Shown piece by piece: positions 1-13,065 of a stretch of 64,000 nt of DNA. The notes beneath the pieces are model-generated. The model did no database searches, was not told the DNA's origin, and was given only the letters and a program-made list of their open reading frames with translations. The DNA comes from Austropuccinia psidii (Eukaryota > Basidiomycota > Pucciniomycetes > Pucciniales > Sphaerophragmiaceae). Position 1 is the stretch's first letter. Each line of letters opens with the position of its first letter. Both the position numbers and the translations under genes were made by a program. The stretch covers positions 48,458,497 to 48,522,496 of the forward strand of contig JALGQZ010000002.1 of assembly GCA_023105745.1 (NCBI GenBank), written 5' to 3'.

Positions 1-3000
1 GGATTTTTAGTAGAAGACAGAAAAAATAAAGGGGAATTTTAAATTCACATGAGCTTTTGATAAACTTAAATAAGTTGTTTTATATATTAATATGTGAAAA
101 TTTAAAATCATTCTTATTTTTTTTATAATTTTTCTTATTTTAATCCTCTTTTAGGATATCTAAAACAACAATCTTTTTTTTTAAATTTTTTGGTTGAAAA
201 GGAAATTATCAATGTAGCCCTTTTCGGTCAAATTGGAAATATTATACAAAAAATGCCACATGAGGATGTTCCACTTATGGAATTTCAAAATTTAATTTTT
301 AATAAAAGGAATCCATGTGATAAATAAATGAAAAAACATTTTACTTGGAGTAAAAACTTTTGGTATCAATAGCTATGGCCAACTGTGCACTCTTTTTTGG
401 TTAGATAACCAAATAGTACATATTTTTCCATGAATATTGGTATCAAAAATTTCTAAACAAAGGTATATTTTGGGTTTATTCCCCAAATGAGAAGAACTTT
501 TATATTCCATAATTTTAATTTAATTAGATATTTTGATCTTAGCAATTTCCAAAGTTACTATTTTGGTTATCTTGAACAAATTAATGTTGAAAAAAAACTC
601 TGAAAAATTTTTCATGGTTCTTTCAGACCTCAATGATACAGAAAATGAAAGATTATGAATATAAAATATTCCCTGTGAAAAATTTCAATTTACTCTTCAA
701 ACTTACTAATTCCCAAAATAAAAACCAAATTTTAGAAAGAAAAATGGAATAAGAAGAAAGAGCTTGAAGGAAAGCAACATAAGATGTGTCCCAAATTTTA
801 TACCTTGACCTTTGTAAGGCCTATTCCTGAGCTGGACAAAATGTTCTCCCCAATTAAAGAATAATAGTTACTAATGTTTATGAAGTATTTCTGTAATGAT
901 CTTGAAATATATTTGGTTATATTAATTAATTTCTTCAAGAAATAACTGAATCAAAGTTTTTTCATTTATGTAAATTAGTTTTAGGGTAAATTATTATTCA
1001 CAATTTTACCATTTTTAATTTTGAGATAATTTAAATTCCTTTTTTTTTGGTTTTTTTTTTAATAAATTATATTTGAAAATCAGTTTTATATTAATACTTG
1101 TTTAAAATTAAAATTTAAACTCATTAAATTGTTTTTTTTTGCACTTTTTTTTTCTGAATTCATTTTAAATTGGAATTAAGTTCTAATTGAACTTTTTTTC
1201 CCATTTTTTTTTAATTTTCTTTTCATTAAGAATTCAAACTCAGTCAAATTACTTTTAATTTATTTTTTTGAAAAAAGATTTTCTAGTTTTTTTCCTAAAA
1301 TAAATTTTTAAATTAAAATATTATTTTTGGTTTAATAATCCTTTTTCAAAATAATCCTGTTTAATATTTCTATCACTTGAACCTTTTGTTTATTTCATTC
1401 ATAAATTATTTTCTTAAGTATATATATATATATATATATCCATTTAGATTTAAATGGATTATTTCTATTTATTGAAATCCTAACTAATTATAATAAAAAA
1501 ACCTTTCATTGATTCATTTGTTTTCATTTCAGATAACCAAATTTATGATAATTTATTAAAGGTTTTTTCTTCTTCTTATATATTTATTAATTGATGATCC
1601 TCAAATCCTATTTATTTGATTTATTATTATTTTTAGCCATCATAATAATAAGAACCATTCATTATACTTCAAAAAATATTTATCATAATAATTATAAATA
1701 TTTCACATACTACTACCATCTTCCTAAACCCTTACTTAATATAGGATACTCAGACTTAAATCAAAAATCAATTAAAATTTCATGTAGAGTTTAATAACCA
1801 AATTTATTCTAACTAAGGAGGCGTTAAGGATTTTTTTATAATATTTACATAGATAAAGAATATTATTTGATACTTTTTCACTAATAATAATGATTACTAC
1901 TGTGATGATAATAGGTCTAATTAATTTTATTATTTTTATCCATTATCATAATCATAGCTATATTTGATCTTGTAATAATTGTAATAATTTCTATCAGAAT
2001 TTTGTGAAATATTTTCATTATAATCATGATTTGGCTTTTTGAACTATTCATCAAGATAATTATTAATTTATATCATATTCTTGAAATCAAAATTATAATT
2101 TTTTATGAATACAAATTAATTTGAAATATTGATTCTCAAATAGAAAGAATATAACGAAATTTTTCTTTTGATTTAAATTTTATATTACTGTAAGGGTGGA
2201 TTAGTTTTTGGGACATAATATTTTTTTAAATCATGTTTCCCTCTCTACAATAATTTTTTGAATTAATTAAAAACAATTAAATCCCAACAAGCCACAAAAT
2301 AACAATTCAATAAATTTAATTAAGTTGATTATGGAACTTTCATGGAAAGAAGTTTCATAAAATCATCAAATCACTCAATAAGAAACCATTAAATATTCAT
2401 ATTACTCCAAATTATTCAATTGACCAACTATAAAACAAAGAAAATATTTCAAGAAAAATGGTTTAAAATTGAATAAAATTTTATTAATACTTCAGTAGCA
2501 CCTATAAAAAATAATAAAGATAATAAATATTAGCTTAGATCATAGCTATTCTATACTCATGATCAAAGATTTATTTTGATCAATGAAGTCACTCCTTTTG
2601 AAGTATCAGATCTAATTTATAAAATCTACTATTTTTATAATTCATCTTCTAATTTTTTAAATACAAAATATTATCATTTCTCCAAAAATATTTTCAAGTA
2701 ATAGACAAAATTTTAAGAGAAATTAAAATTTCTTGAGTGGAACTCTGATAATTTCTGTCATTAGGAAGCTATCTAGTTTAGAAAAATAAGCTGGGTTATA
2801 TTAAAGAAAATCAGAATTCAATACAAGAGAAATGAAAGAAGAAGATATTCAATTGAATGAACTTTCAGATTATGAACAATTTATCTAATCCAGAATTTCT
2901 TTGTTATTTTAAATATATATAAATAAAAATATACAAATTCAAAATAAGTATAAAATTCCAAGGTATATTTAAGATGAATGGAGCTTCAAAATTGATTCAA

Positions 3001-4943
3001 ATTTTTCTCCAATTTTGTAATAATTAGAATGGTATTTAGAATGAGGCTCATGTATATGATAAGGATTCTAATTTTAGGCCTTAAATTAATTTTTCCTTCA
3101 TTAAAGAAAAGTATTAAGACAAATCCTCACACTATTCCAATCCTTTGGACATGAAATTAATTTTCCTGCACTAAAAGTAAAAATTAAACTATCAAAACTA
3201 CCTTAAATAATGAAAGTATAATTAAAAAACTGAATATCAAGTCAAGAAAATCCATAGGAATTAATCAAAGATAATTCAATTTTGTTAAGAAAGAATTTAT
3301 AATTAGAACCTGAATAAATTCAAGAGAAAACCTTTAATAAAGCCAGAAGGAATGATCCACCTTTAATGTTCTGAAGAAGGAAAAAATTACCATCATTAAT
3401 GGTCTTATTTTTTATTCTTGTTTTTAATTTTTATATTTCAAAAACCATTCTATCTTCCTTTCAATTTTATTTATTAAAAAGTTCTTTTTTTTTCAGTTTC
3501 TCATCTATACAGACTCCCTGTTGAATGTCAAAATATGTATCTTACTTCTTATTGTAAATGTTTTTTTCCAAATTATTTATTCCTTTTATATCACCATAAA
3601 GAAATCAGAACTTATCTTCATTTTGAACAAATTATTAAAAAACTAAATTATTCTAAATTATACCACTGTAATTTTTAAGGCTTAATCTATTCTCTCATAT
3701 TCAAGATACCATAAAATAACATATTTTTATTGATATTCTGTGGAAAAACTGTATACAAATTATCAAAAAGGACTTCTCACTTATCCTAAATTTCTTTAAA
3801 ATTACTATTAAATGTGAAATAGGTAACTACCAAATTAACAGTTCTTCATAGGTATGCCTCATTATGCATCTGATTACGGATTTTCCTTACTGAAGACCAC
3901 TTCCCCTTAAAGGTCCTAATTACATTATGGATTTGAGCTCTTTATCTTGAAAAAAAAATTAGAGGTCTTCTATCGTCTTCATAAGCCACTAGCTCTTTAT
4001 ATTATGGAGAAACATAGATAGATATTACCTAAGCAGAATCTGAAAGCAAAATATTGATCTTTTGAATGAACATTTTTTTGGGAAATCTTTCCATTTTGAT
4101 ATTCTGATACAGATTTTAATTATTAAAAGAGCCTTTGAATTCAGAAATTAATCCTAAAAAACTTTTTTTATATATCACAAACGATCTTGAGTAAAATTTA
4201 GTATTTTCAGCTAAGTATACATACTTAATTCATCCTGAAGGAAATTTTACTGTTTCTCATGAAAGTTTATAAAATTAACCTTTTTTATTTTAAATTATTC
4301 CTTCACTTACTTCATTGGTTTCATGAAAACAACATCAAATTTGCACTCTTAGGACAAATTAAATGAGAAAACCACTCTTATTGCATAAAACCCAAGAATT
4401 CAGTTCTTTGGTTTTAATGTGGCTACTTTATTAATAATTCTTTGAGTTTTAAAAATCCTGTGATAGTTGGTTTGTATCTAATAAAATGGCTCCTTTAACA
4501 GCTTTGTAGAGTAATTTTACTATTTCCAAATTATTCATCATTACCATTTGTTCCTAATATGTATAAATCAATTAATAATTGAATTTACGTATCTTCTTTC
4601 TTTTAGTTTGAGAATATGTGAAATATCAGATAATTCTTCATCATTTGAGATGGCCCTTTGAAATGAACATGCCTGGTCTAAAATAAATTAATAAATTTAT
4701 CTTTGAGTGAATTAATTCATATATATATAATAGGATTATATTAACATGGCCTAATATTCCTTAATTTATTGATTTAATTTAATCAAATGATATTCTTTTC
4801 GACTTTCAAGTCTGTTTAATATTCAATTTACTGTATTCAATATAATACCGTTGTTTCCTCACAAAGCTCTTAATAGGTAGTTTTTTGTAGGAAATTTGAT
4901 TGAAATAAAAGAGTTAAAAGGAATTCAAATCACTTTTGACTTG
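1..4943. other. AT-rich DNA, no gene seen
   Basis: This stretch is dominated by A/T runs and short frames broken by frequent stops on both strands. The only frame above 60 codons (near 1591-1794, plus) is short and compositionally biased, and I do not support it as a gene. No zinc-knuckle, polymerase or transposase motifs were recognised. A TA microsatellite lies at 1419-1439. It probably represents very old, unrecognisable repeat debris. Confidence 0.6.
1419..1439. repeat. TA dinucleotide microsatellite
   Basis: About ten uninterrupted TA repeats lie in otherwise mixed AT-rich sequence. It is a simple-sequence repeat and no function is implied. Confidence 0.9.
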
Positions 4944-5256
4944 AAAGATAAAAATATTTATAAGAATTGAATTTTTACTGGGATAGTTCATTGAATAAAT
5001 TTGAGATTTGGGATTGAAAATATGGGATTAGGTGCCTAAAAAATAGGTCTTTGGTTCCTTAAATCCTATTTCTCAAGAGGTTTGGGTTTTTGAAAAGATT
5101 TAAAATAAATTTTTTCTTAAAATATGAAAATATCTGTAAGAATGAAATATTTACTGGTATATTCCATTAAATAAATTTGGGATTTGGGATTGAAAATATG
5201 GGATTAGGTACCCAAACGAGAGGTCTTTGGTTCCTTAGATCCTATTTTTTAAGGAT
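4944..5256. repeat. Tandem duplication, 176-bp period
   Basis: Two direct copies (about 4944-5080 and 5120-5256) share long matching blocks, including the sequence around gggattgaaaatatgggat, which recurs exactly 176 bases later. The block ggtctttggttcctt also recurs at the same offset. The copies differ by scattered substitutions and small indels, so the duplication is not recent. No coding frame crosses it. Confidence 0.85.
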
Positions 5257-8200
5257 GTTTAGCTTTTCCAAATTACTAAAATCTGACTTTAGGACTTGAA
5301 TTTAAAAGAAAACATAATCTGTTATGTTGAATTTCGGAGGTTTAAGACCCCTTATCATCAGTTTTGTGGGAATTGAGAATAATAATAGCCTTTATAAAAT
5401 CTTTCAATAATTTATTCATTTCCATAAAAAAAACCAAAGCTAAAATATTTAATAAAGGTTCAGCTTTATTTGAATATAATTTATTGAAATAGCTAAATTC
5501 TAAAACTTTCAAAGTGATTAATAATAAGGAAGTTTTCATTTGATTAATTTCAACTATAAATATCACTTGAAGTATATATAATGAATAATATTCATTCTAG
5601 GTATTTTGAATCAATTTGATAAGACGTAATTCACAAAACTACCTATATTGTGATTATTTCTGAATTTTGAAAAAAATGAATTAATAAGCAATTTTATTGA
5701 AAAATTAATAGTTTAAACATTACCAATAAAGCTAAAGATAATATTAGAAATAAATAAGCTTGCTTATAATACTCTTTTTGGGATTTATAGCTAATAAATA
5801 GAATTTCTATCCAAAAAGTTTAATATTTAAATTTCATTTTTAAGAATTAATATAAGTAATTTTGTCAATTTATGATTATAATAGGAATTATTGTCATTTT
5901 GAAGTTTTTTTTTGATTTTTATTGACTTAAAATACCCCACTAATCAAGAGGATTGAGAAATATCATAAATTCAAACATATGCTCAAAAATTCAATAGATA
6001 TATTCAAATTACATCAAAAATGGATCTATTTTTCAAAGAAATTCAATATTTATAAGAAGTATATTTCAATATTAAATATTAAATAGTTTCATTTAGCCAC
6101 CAGATTCCATATCTTAAATTACTTTGAGCTAATTATGGGATATTTTAGTCAAATATGATCGCCTGAAATTCATAATTGAAATGAGAATTTTTCTATATTT
6201 CTTGAGAAATTATTATATTCAATATATAAATTAAAATCCAAAACACATATATTTTGGAGTAAAAGCTAAAGTTAAAATAAAGGTGTTGTATCTAGGATTA
6301 TAGATAGCCCCATATTAATAATATAATCAGTAAATCTTTCCGCAACTTTAATTAAGATTATTTTTAGAAAATTTTAATTTTAAATATCAATAAAAATAAA
6401 AAAACTGCAAACAACACCAAAGATATAATATTATACCAAATTTTGTAATTTTATGGATAGGTTGATACTTCTAGCCAGCTCTAATTGAGGATTCAGGAAG
6501 GATCAATTATGTAATTATTTATATAGCTATTTTTGAGAGATTGATTGAAGTTAATTAATTATTAAAATTTATTTAAATTCAGTATTAAAGAAGAAAGGAT
6601 TGTTATATGGATAAAATATATTTAATTCATAGTAAAATCGTTTTTTACTTGAGAAACTTAAAAAGGATTAATATAATTAGGTTTAACCTCATAAATATGC
6701 AATATATCCAGTTTGATTTTCATTTTATCTAGAAGAAGATTGAGATAAAATTAATATAAGCTTTATTCAAGGAAATAAATTAATAAATCATTATTTTTGT
6801 GAATAAATATGATATTGTATTGAATATTTCCTTAATATTGAGTATGAACTATTGAAAATTAATATGAAAAAAATCTAAATAAAGATAAGGATTTTAAAAT
6901 AAAGTCAAGAATACTGATTTTTTACTCATCTATTAATATTCATATTACTTTATGTAATTATATGGATTTATATCATTATTAGCGCTAAAATTTGTATATT
7001 AATTGTATTTATTTCAAGATAATACCCAGTTTGAATCCATAAAATTTTTCAAGAAATAACATCAAATGTAGATAATAAGAGCTATGGGTTTCTTTAAAAA
7101 TATAAAGTAAAAGGCTTTTATTGTATCAATAAAATATTGATTGATAAAAATACCAAATAATATATATTTAAAATTTTGGACACATAAATGATTGATGGTA
7201 TATTTTTTCATGTCATAGCATGTGATTTGATGAAATAATTTTAAAATTCAAAGATGTAAAAATAATCTTAGCTTATCAAAAATTGATCTTATTGCTTCGA
7301 AAAGATTAAAAAGGCCTTCATATAATATTTATATGATATAGTATAGTCCTAGTTTCTCTCTCCAAATTTTATTTATTATTTTTGAAAATTATCAAAAAAA
7401 AATCCACTGAAATTTTCTCTTTTTCTAAAGCTTAAATCTATAATATTCCTATATAGTTCCTATTTTGTGTATCTAAAAAATTATTTAAGAATCCATTGAT
7501 TATTTAAGAATTTTATAGACTGTTTTAATGTATTGGAGATTTACTCCTCAATATAATACCCATTTTTATATGAAATATATTTGTCTTATTATAATCAACT
7601 AGTATCAATAAAGATGTTATTTTAATTTTCAAAGAATTGATTTGGGGTTATTTCACTCCAATTATTTATTTATTGGTAATAAATGAAAATTTAAATTATT
7701 GAAGATATTATAGTTTTTTGAGTATTTCAAATGAATATTATGAATTTTCTTCAAATTAATGAATTGGATTTTATAGTTAATCTTATTAAACTATCTTATC
7801 AGTAGGATCAATCAAGGGTTAACTTATCAATACAAAAGGGTAGGAAAAATAGCCTAAAAAATTGATTATTATAGTTTATTTTTGTTATTTTTAGTCTAAT
7901 ATCCAAATTGATTTATGATTCCTAGAAATAAATAACCAATTTATTTCTGTCCTGATAGTGTAATGATTTCTAAAAAACTCTATAAGAGAAAATTTCGAAG
8001 TAACAAAGACTCTGAGAGTATGAATTGTTTATCATTACATTTATGAGAAGCTCTGATAAATCATTTAAAAAAAGTTTTTTTGAAATTCAAATGAAGAAAA
8101 TAATTAAAACTAATGGGCTATAGAAAGAATTTATAAACTCTTTTTGGAAGAAAAAAATACATAGAATTGGTATAAATCAGAGTTTTTAGAGTTTCAATTG

Positions 8201-8317
8201 TAAAATTACCAATAAATTTATTACAAAGAGATATCCTAATGATTTATTTTGAAAATTTTCAATATTATTATCTAAAACACGTTTAGAGAAAGTTCATTAA
8301 ATTTTTTGATATGCTTA
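5257..8317. other. AT-rich DNA, no gene seen
   Basis: No supported gene. One open stretch on the minus strand (5342-5566, 74 codons) has no recognisable domain and is rich in Ile/Leu/Lys, as expected from base composition. The region ends at the left TSD of LTR-A1. Confidence 0.6.
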
Positions 8318-8322
8318 TAAAC
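8318..8322. repeat. Target-site duplication (left), LTR-A1
   Basis: The sequence TAAAC is repeated exactly at 10219-10223, immediately after the LTR. It shows that LTR-A1 was inserted by an integrase making 5-bp staggered cuts. Confidence 0.93.
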
Positions 8323-8905
8323 TGTGAACCTTTGATATATGACCACATACCCAAAAAAGGTCACAAGAAATATTTAAAATAATTACCTTAAAGCTACAAA
8401 AATACCATAAATTGGCATAAAACTTGGTTTAACTTAAAAACCAATGAATAAACATTTGAAATAAATAATACCATTAGATTCCCCATGGTAAGATACACAT
8501 ATATCATTTTTATGGCATATCTGTAAAGTCAATATTTAATAAGTTAAAAGTAATAATACCTTATAAAAAACACAAATCCCTATTTATTTCAAAGACCAAT
8601 AAAACAACATTTGAAATTAATAGTACCATTGGATTCTCCATAGAGCTACACACATAAAACAATTAAGAACATAAGCTCCAAAGTCAATACTTAAAGAATT
8701 AACCTGAATATATGCACTTTTTTGGTCAACACATATATTCAAGGATTTTAGCCAATATCTTTTGAAATATGCATTATAGAGTGATGAACCAAAAATAAAG
8801 TCATCACTTAATTACTGTAAGAATACAGAAATGAAGTTTATTTCACAATTTATAAACAAGGTTGAAACCTGTAAGGAATTATTGATTAAAATCAACAGAG
8901 CTGTT

Positions 8906-8929
8906 GACCACTTTGTTGTGAAAGTGGTC
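8906..8929. repeat. Conserved stem-loop 1 of LTR-A
   Basis: A perfect 9-bp stem, GACCACTTT / AAAGTGGTC, flanks a 6-nt loop. It is retained without change in copy 2 (15663-15686) and copy 3 (62135-62158), although the surrounding LTR has accumulated substitutions. Confidence 0.85.
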
Positions 8930-9372
8930 CAAACTTAAAAAAAAGTAGACAGTTGGATTCTACTAGTTCATTCGTGAAGATTAATATTTTTTTTACTATA
9001 ATATTCAAGGTATAACCCCTTGAAATCATAGTTTGAAGTTTAAAATATTAAATTTCATCAGAAAAGATGAGTTACAAGAAAAATCATCAAAAATAGAGTT
9101 TTGATGATGTAATGAAATGCTTTTTTCAGCATAATGAGGTTGTGCCAAGCTATTAGAATTCACTCTCTGAATTGCTTTAGCGTGTAAATATTGAAAGTTA
9201 TTAAGGATCAAAGCTTGAACTTAATTTGATCATTTGTGATCACTCACTGTAACCTTAAATTAAGCTTAACAGTCATATGAGTGATAAAATTAGTGAATAC
9301 TGTTAGTTTATGATTAAAACTAATAAAATTCACAAATTTTGGGGTTCTTCCAAGCCTTTGACGTCATCAAAC

Positions 9373-9396
9373 TTAGAGTTATAGTGATAACTCTAA
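9373..9396. repeat. Conserved stem-loop 2 of LTR-A
   Basis: A perfect 10-bp stem, TTAGAGTTAT / ATAACTCTAA, has an AGTG loop. It is identical in copy 2 (16131-16154) and keeps an 8-bp stem in copy 3 (62606-62625). A weaker 15-bp arm pair (13 of 15 paired) follows at 9423-9453. Confidence 0.82.
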
Positions 9397-9535
9397 ATAA
9401 TGGTGTAATAATGATGTAATATGGTTTGATCATGATTTAATCATCACCAAACCTTAAAATATTGATTAATTCCAGTGGATATGATTAGTACACGTCTACT
9501 AGAAGCCTTTTGGACTCTAGGAGGGAGGTATTTAC

Positions 9536-9544
9536 TATAAATAG
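9536..9544 (+). promoter_or_regulatory. TATA box of LTR-A1
   Basis: TATAAATAG is followed by a C/T-rich stretch and then an AATAAA-like sequence about 60 bases on, an arrangement typical of an LTR U3/R boundary. It is conserved in copy 2 (16294-16302) and copy 3 (62767-62775). It would drive the parent element's genomic RNA. No activity of this solo copy can be inferred. Confidence 0.7.
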
Positions 9545-10163
9545 AGCTATTTTTACTCTGTTTTCCCCTCAGACGCATCAAAAACATTTAATCAATAAAA
9601 TTAAAAAGGTAATATCTTTATTCTTTATATATAAAACTTTTATATTATTAAAGACCAAAGATCATCTTATTATAATCATCAATTTTGACGTGATTAAACC
9701 ATTTATTTAATTGTTTTTGTTAAAAATCACTCTAAAATCTCATTTCCATGTAAAAATCAAGAATATTTGTAATTTTCTCTATTTTTTATTGTAAATACAA
9801 TTTGAATAAGTTGTATTTACATTTTTTGGCGTAAAATATCTCAAAATTATTATATTAAGTATTAAAAGTAGGTTATTTTCTCTTTATTATTACTTTAATA
9901 ATGCTTTAGTTAATATGAATAGTATTTATATTAATTTATAGCTTTAAGATTGGTAATATTATTGTTATTAATTGTTTTTTATTAATAAAAAACAATTTTT
10001 TACACCTTTATTGTTTGTTTGTAGCAATAATAAAGTGCCATTAAATATAATAATTATTATATATTAATATATTATATTTTATAATATAAATAATATTATC
10101 ATATTTATTTAATAATATAATTTTTTTTATCTTATTTATTTCATTTATAAGGACATTCATAGT

Positions 10164-10199
10164 ACAATAAGTAAAATATTAGTAATATTTACTTATTGT
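10164..10199. repeat. Near-terminal palindrome of LTR-A
   Basis: A 36-bp near-perfect palindrome lies about 20 bp before the LTR end. Its arms start with ACAATAAGTAAA and differ by a single-base bulge. It is present at the equivalent place in copy 2 (16993-17028) and copy 3 (63418-63453). It could act in RNA 3'-end formation or in reverse transcription, which is inference. Confidence 0.8.
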
Positions 10200-10223
10200 T
10201 TCATAGTCAAACCTTACATAAAC

Positions 10224-11264
10224 TGATTGTAAATAATTATGGATTCAAGTGAAGGAATGATAAAGGAAAATTAATATATGATATTTTGTACTGATTTCTC
10301 TATTTATATATCAAAAAATTCCATATTCATAAATTAATTCTTTAGTATATAATTAATGGGATTAATCTTTCCAGAAGCTTTTTTTTAATAAATTAACAAA
10401 ATTCTCCAAGCTTTTAAGTAGCTTCAAAGCTATCATATTCTTGATATTAATGAGAATTAATAAGTAAATACTGAGAAAAATAACTTATTAATTTTACTAC
10501 ATTACCTTAATAAAGATGTTTTTGGCCCTTAATCTTATATATTTTAAAGGAATAATTCTATTGAAAATCCCTTAATTCAAGTCAAGATTATTCCTTAAAA
10601 TAATTTTGTTCCACATGAGTTGGTTTATAGTATTTGGATTCATCCTGATACAGGTAATATACAGTTTTATTTTTGGATGGAAGTTTGTTTTTTGAATAAT
10701 TAATAATTATAATGCAATGCCAGGTATCTTCAAAGAAGATTTTAAAAATGGTTTCTGGAAATCTTTCCTATGAGCTTGCGCTGAAATATAATTTAAAAAT
10801 AATTTCAAGATATAAATTTCTCTTATTTATCAATTCTTTCAAATTAAACAAGTCAAAAATGAAATTTAATATACATACCAGTGGAGTTAGGGATATAATA
10901 CTGGAATTCATCAACCATTCAAATGGAGTGCCTTTTTATATCCTGATAGTAAAAGAGGTCTCTGAAAATTAGAGACCTGAAATTTCAAAGTTGAACATTA
11001 TTGGCTCTCATCTTAGAAATAAAGAAAATAACTAGAAATAAATTGCTAACAATTTCTAATTAAGTTCAGTCCCATGGCTATGCTTTTCACCAAGATATCA
11101 TAGTTAGATAATTGTTTAATATGCATTATTGAAGTGATTTAAATAAAAAGCTTCAATTTGAAACCTAACTTTTTATATTTCTTATCCAAATTTTAATTTT
11201 TTCTTTTTTCCTACAATCAATAAATCTGAATTTGAAATGTGAGACATTCTTCTGCAACACAGCT
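10224..11264. other. Spacer between LTR-A1 and LTR-B1
   Basis: No supported gene. An 86-codon open frame on the plus strand (10712-10972) starts with ATG, but I recognise no domain in it. It lies between two LTRs and could be a fragment of older element DNA. Confidence 0.5.
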
Positions 11265-13065
11265 TGCAAGGTGTGGATATGAAACTTTGATTAAAAATCA
11301 AGTACTTTTCCTGTGCTCAAAATTTGTACAAGGTAAAAATCAATTAAAAATAGTATGAAATATTATTTTTAAGAGAAAACACGCCAATTTCATTGTTTAT
11401 AACTTTATTAGTATAAAACAATAATATTATAAAAATTTATCCAAAAAATACTCTACAACAGATATTTTAAGGCTACAAAAGAAATTTCTTCAAGAGCAAT
11501 TTCAATTGAAATTAATTGAGCAAAGAACTTCAAGCAATTAATTGAAGAAAAAAGTCTTTAAAAAGAATATTAAAGAGAAAACACGCCCAAAAGTGACCAG
11601 AGTGAATTTGGAAACAAAGTGACAAAGTTTACAGTGATGAAAGATGCTTTAATTCACTTTTGGGGTGGTTCAGGGGTAAAAATGATTATAAGAGCTACAA
11701 ACAATGATTATAATTATTTTTTCACGTGGTTAAAAGTCTTAAAATGATATGAGAAAGGTGGTTGGAATCTTTTATTGATTGGTTTAACAATGTTTAAACT
11801 AATTATAAAAGGAAAAGATTCTAACATGAAGAGAAAAGTGGGGCAAAGAAGACATTCTTTTATAGCCATCAATTCTCTTACTCCAAAAGTAAAATTTACT
11901 CTTGTCAGTCGTGAAAAACAGTCTGACAACAGAAAAGCCAATTATGGCATCATTGAACCCTGGCTTAGACCAAAAAGGGCTGTTTAAGCCATTTTTAGCC
12001 ATTTTAGACCCTTAAATCAGCCATTACTATAGAAATACCAGGCCTAGAGCCTTCAAAACACGTCAGAATGTGTGTCAGAGGAGTAGAAACCAGTTAAAGC
12101 TGTTTTTACCATGATTGTTTTATCTTAAGGGTAGTTTTACCCTCTTGGCAACAGCTAAAACTACCCCAGTTGGTATCAAAACCTCATCATCATTTGAGTC
12201 CACAGACCCTGTAACTCAATTCCAGGCCAAAAGTGATGAACTTTTGCGTGAATTTTGACATCCCACGCCTGTCAGCAAGAATTTTGGGGGTCTAGCTCCC
12301 CCTTAGAGCTGGAGTTCCTTTTCCCCCCCAAATTTAATCTTTCCAATTTATTTTTCCTTTAATTCCTCATCATGTATTATACTTATAATTTACATATGTA
12401 ATTCAATTCAATTGTACAGTACAATACAGTAATAATTGACACCTCATATGTAAATCAAAGTTCACTTATGTAATACACGCGCACATTTTGACATTTCAAT
12501 TGAATTCAATTGAAAATACTTCAATTCCTCATAACTTCTAAACTAAACACAACACCTCAATTTTAACACAAAAATTGATGGTTAACACCACATGTGGTGT
12601 GAATTAAATTAAAGTTTGGAGGATTTTCAACTTTTGTATTGAAAATACTAAAAGCTTAATTTAAGCTTATTTAGAGTTGAGTTACAGAAATTTCATCCAG
12701 AGGTGACCCCACCTGATTTTTTATGAGGAATCCAATGGTGAAATAATTTTTATATTTTTACTTATTGGATGAAAACTTATAATAATTTTTATTTAGGTTT
12801 TTTAAAAATTTATTTATTTTTTTACAATTTTGTTAAAATTTCATTTTTACTTAATTTTTTCAAGTATAAATGTAATTTTATAATTCCAAAATTTAATGTA
12901 ATTTTATCTTTAAATTGTAATTAATTTTTTTATTTTGAATATAATTTTATATTTATATTTTGATTTTTATTTTAATAATATAAATAAATTTATTTTATTT
13001 ATATTTATATGTTAATTTTGTATTTGTGGTCTTTTGGGTATATGAAATTACCTCTAAGGCTCACA
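11265..13065 (+). mobile_element. LTR, family LTR-B copy 1
   Basis: This 1.8-kb repeat begins TGCAAGGTGTGG and ends AAGGCTCACA. It is collinear with the second copy at 37052-38900 and the two are clearly similar over their full length. It has LTR-like ends, a TATA-like TATAAAAGG near 11805 and a conserved 11-bp hairpin (12129-12139 with 12156-12166). Unlike copy 2, the flanking pentamers do not match (cagct before, gttac after), so this copy may have arisen by recombination between elements, or one flank may have mutated. Overlapping short open frames on both strands near 11.7-12.0 kb belong to the repeat. Confidence 0.82.
12129..12166. repeat. Conserved hairpin in LTR-B
   Basis: A perfect 11-bp stem, GGGTAGTTTTA / TAAAACTACCC, encloses a 16-nt loop. 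The identical stem occurs in LTR-B copy 2 at 37954-37991. It is a structural landmark of the family; its role is unknown. Confidence 0.82.

Larger units (their letters stand above)
8323..10218 (+). mobile_element. Solo LTR, family LTR-A copy 1
   Basis: This is a 1,896-bp LTR that begins TGTGAACC and ends CCTTACA. It is flanked by a perfect 5-bp target-site duplication, TAAAC, at 8318-8322 and 10219-10223. Two further copies (15064-17047 and 61536-63472) align along the whole length and have the same ends, which fixes the boundaries. No internal retroelement sequence adjoins it, so it is a solo LTR left by recombination between the two LTRs of a full element. It contains a TATA box near 9536 and several conserved stem-loops. 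The 9510-9710 open frame is part of the LTR and not a gene. The parent element's coding region is not in this window, so its superfamily is unproven, although the 5-bp TSD and TG...CA ends fit a Ty3/gypsy or other retrovirus-like integrase. Confidence 0.93.

Noticed and set aside
5342..5566. 74-codon minus-strand frame
   Set aside because: Low-complexity Ile/Leu/Lys-rich translation as expected from AT-rich DNA, with no domain.
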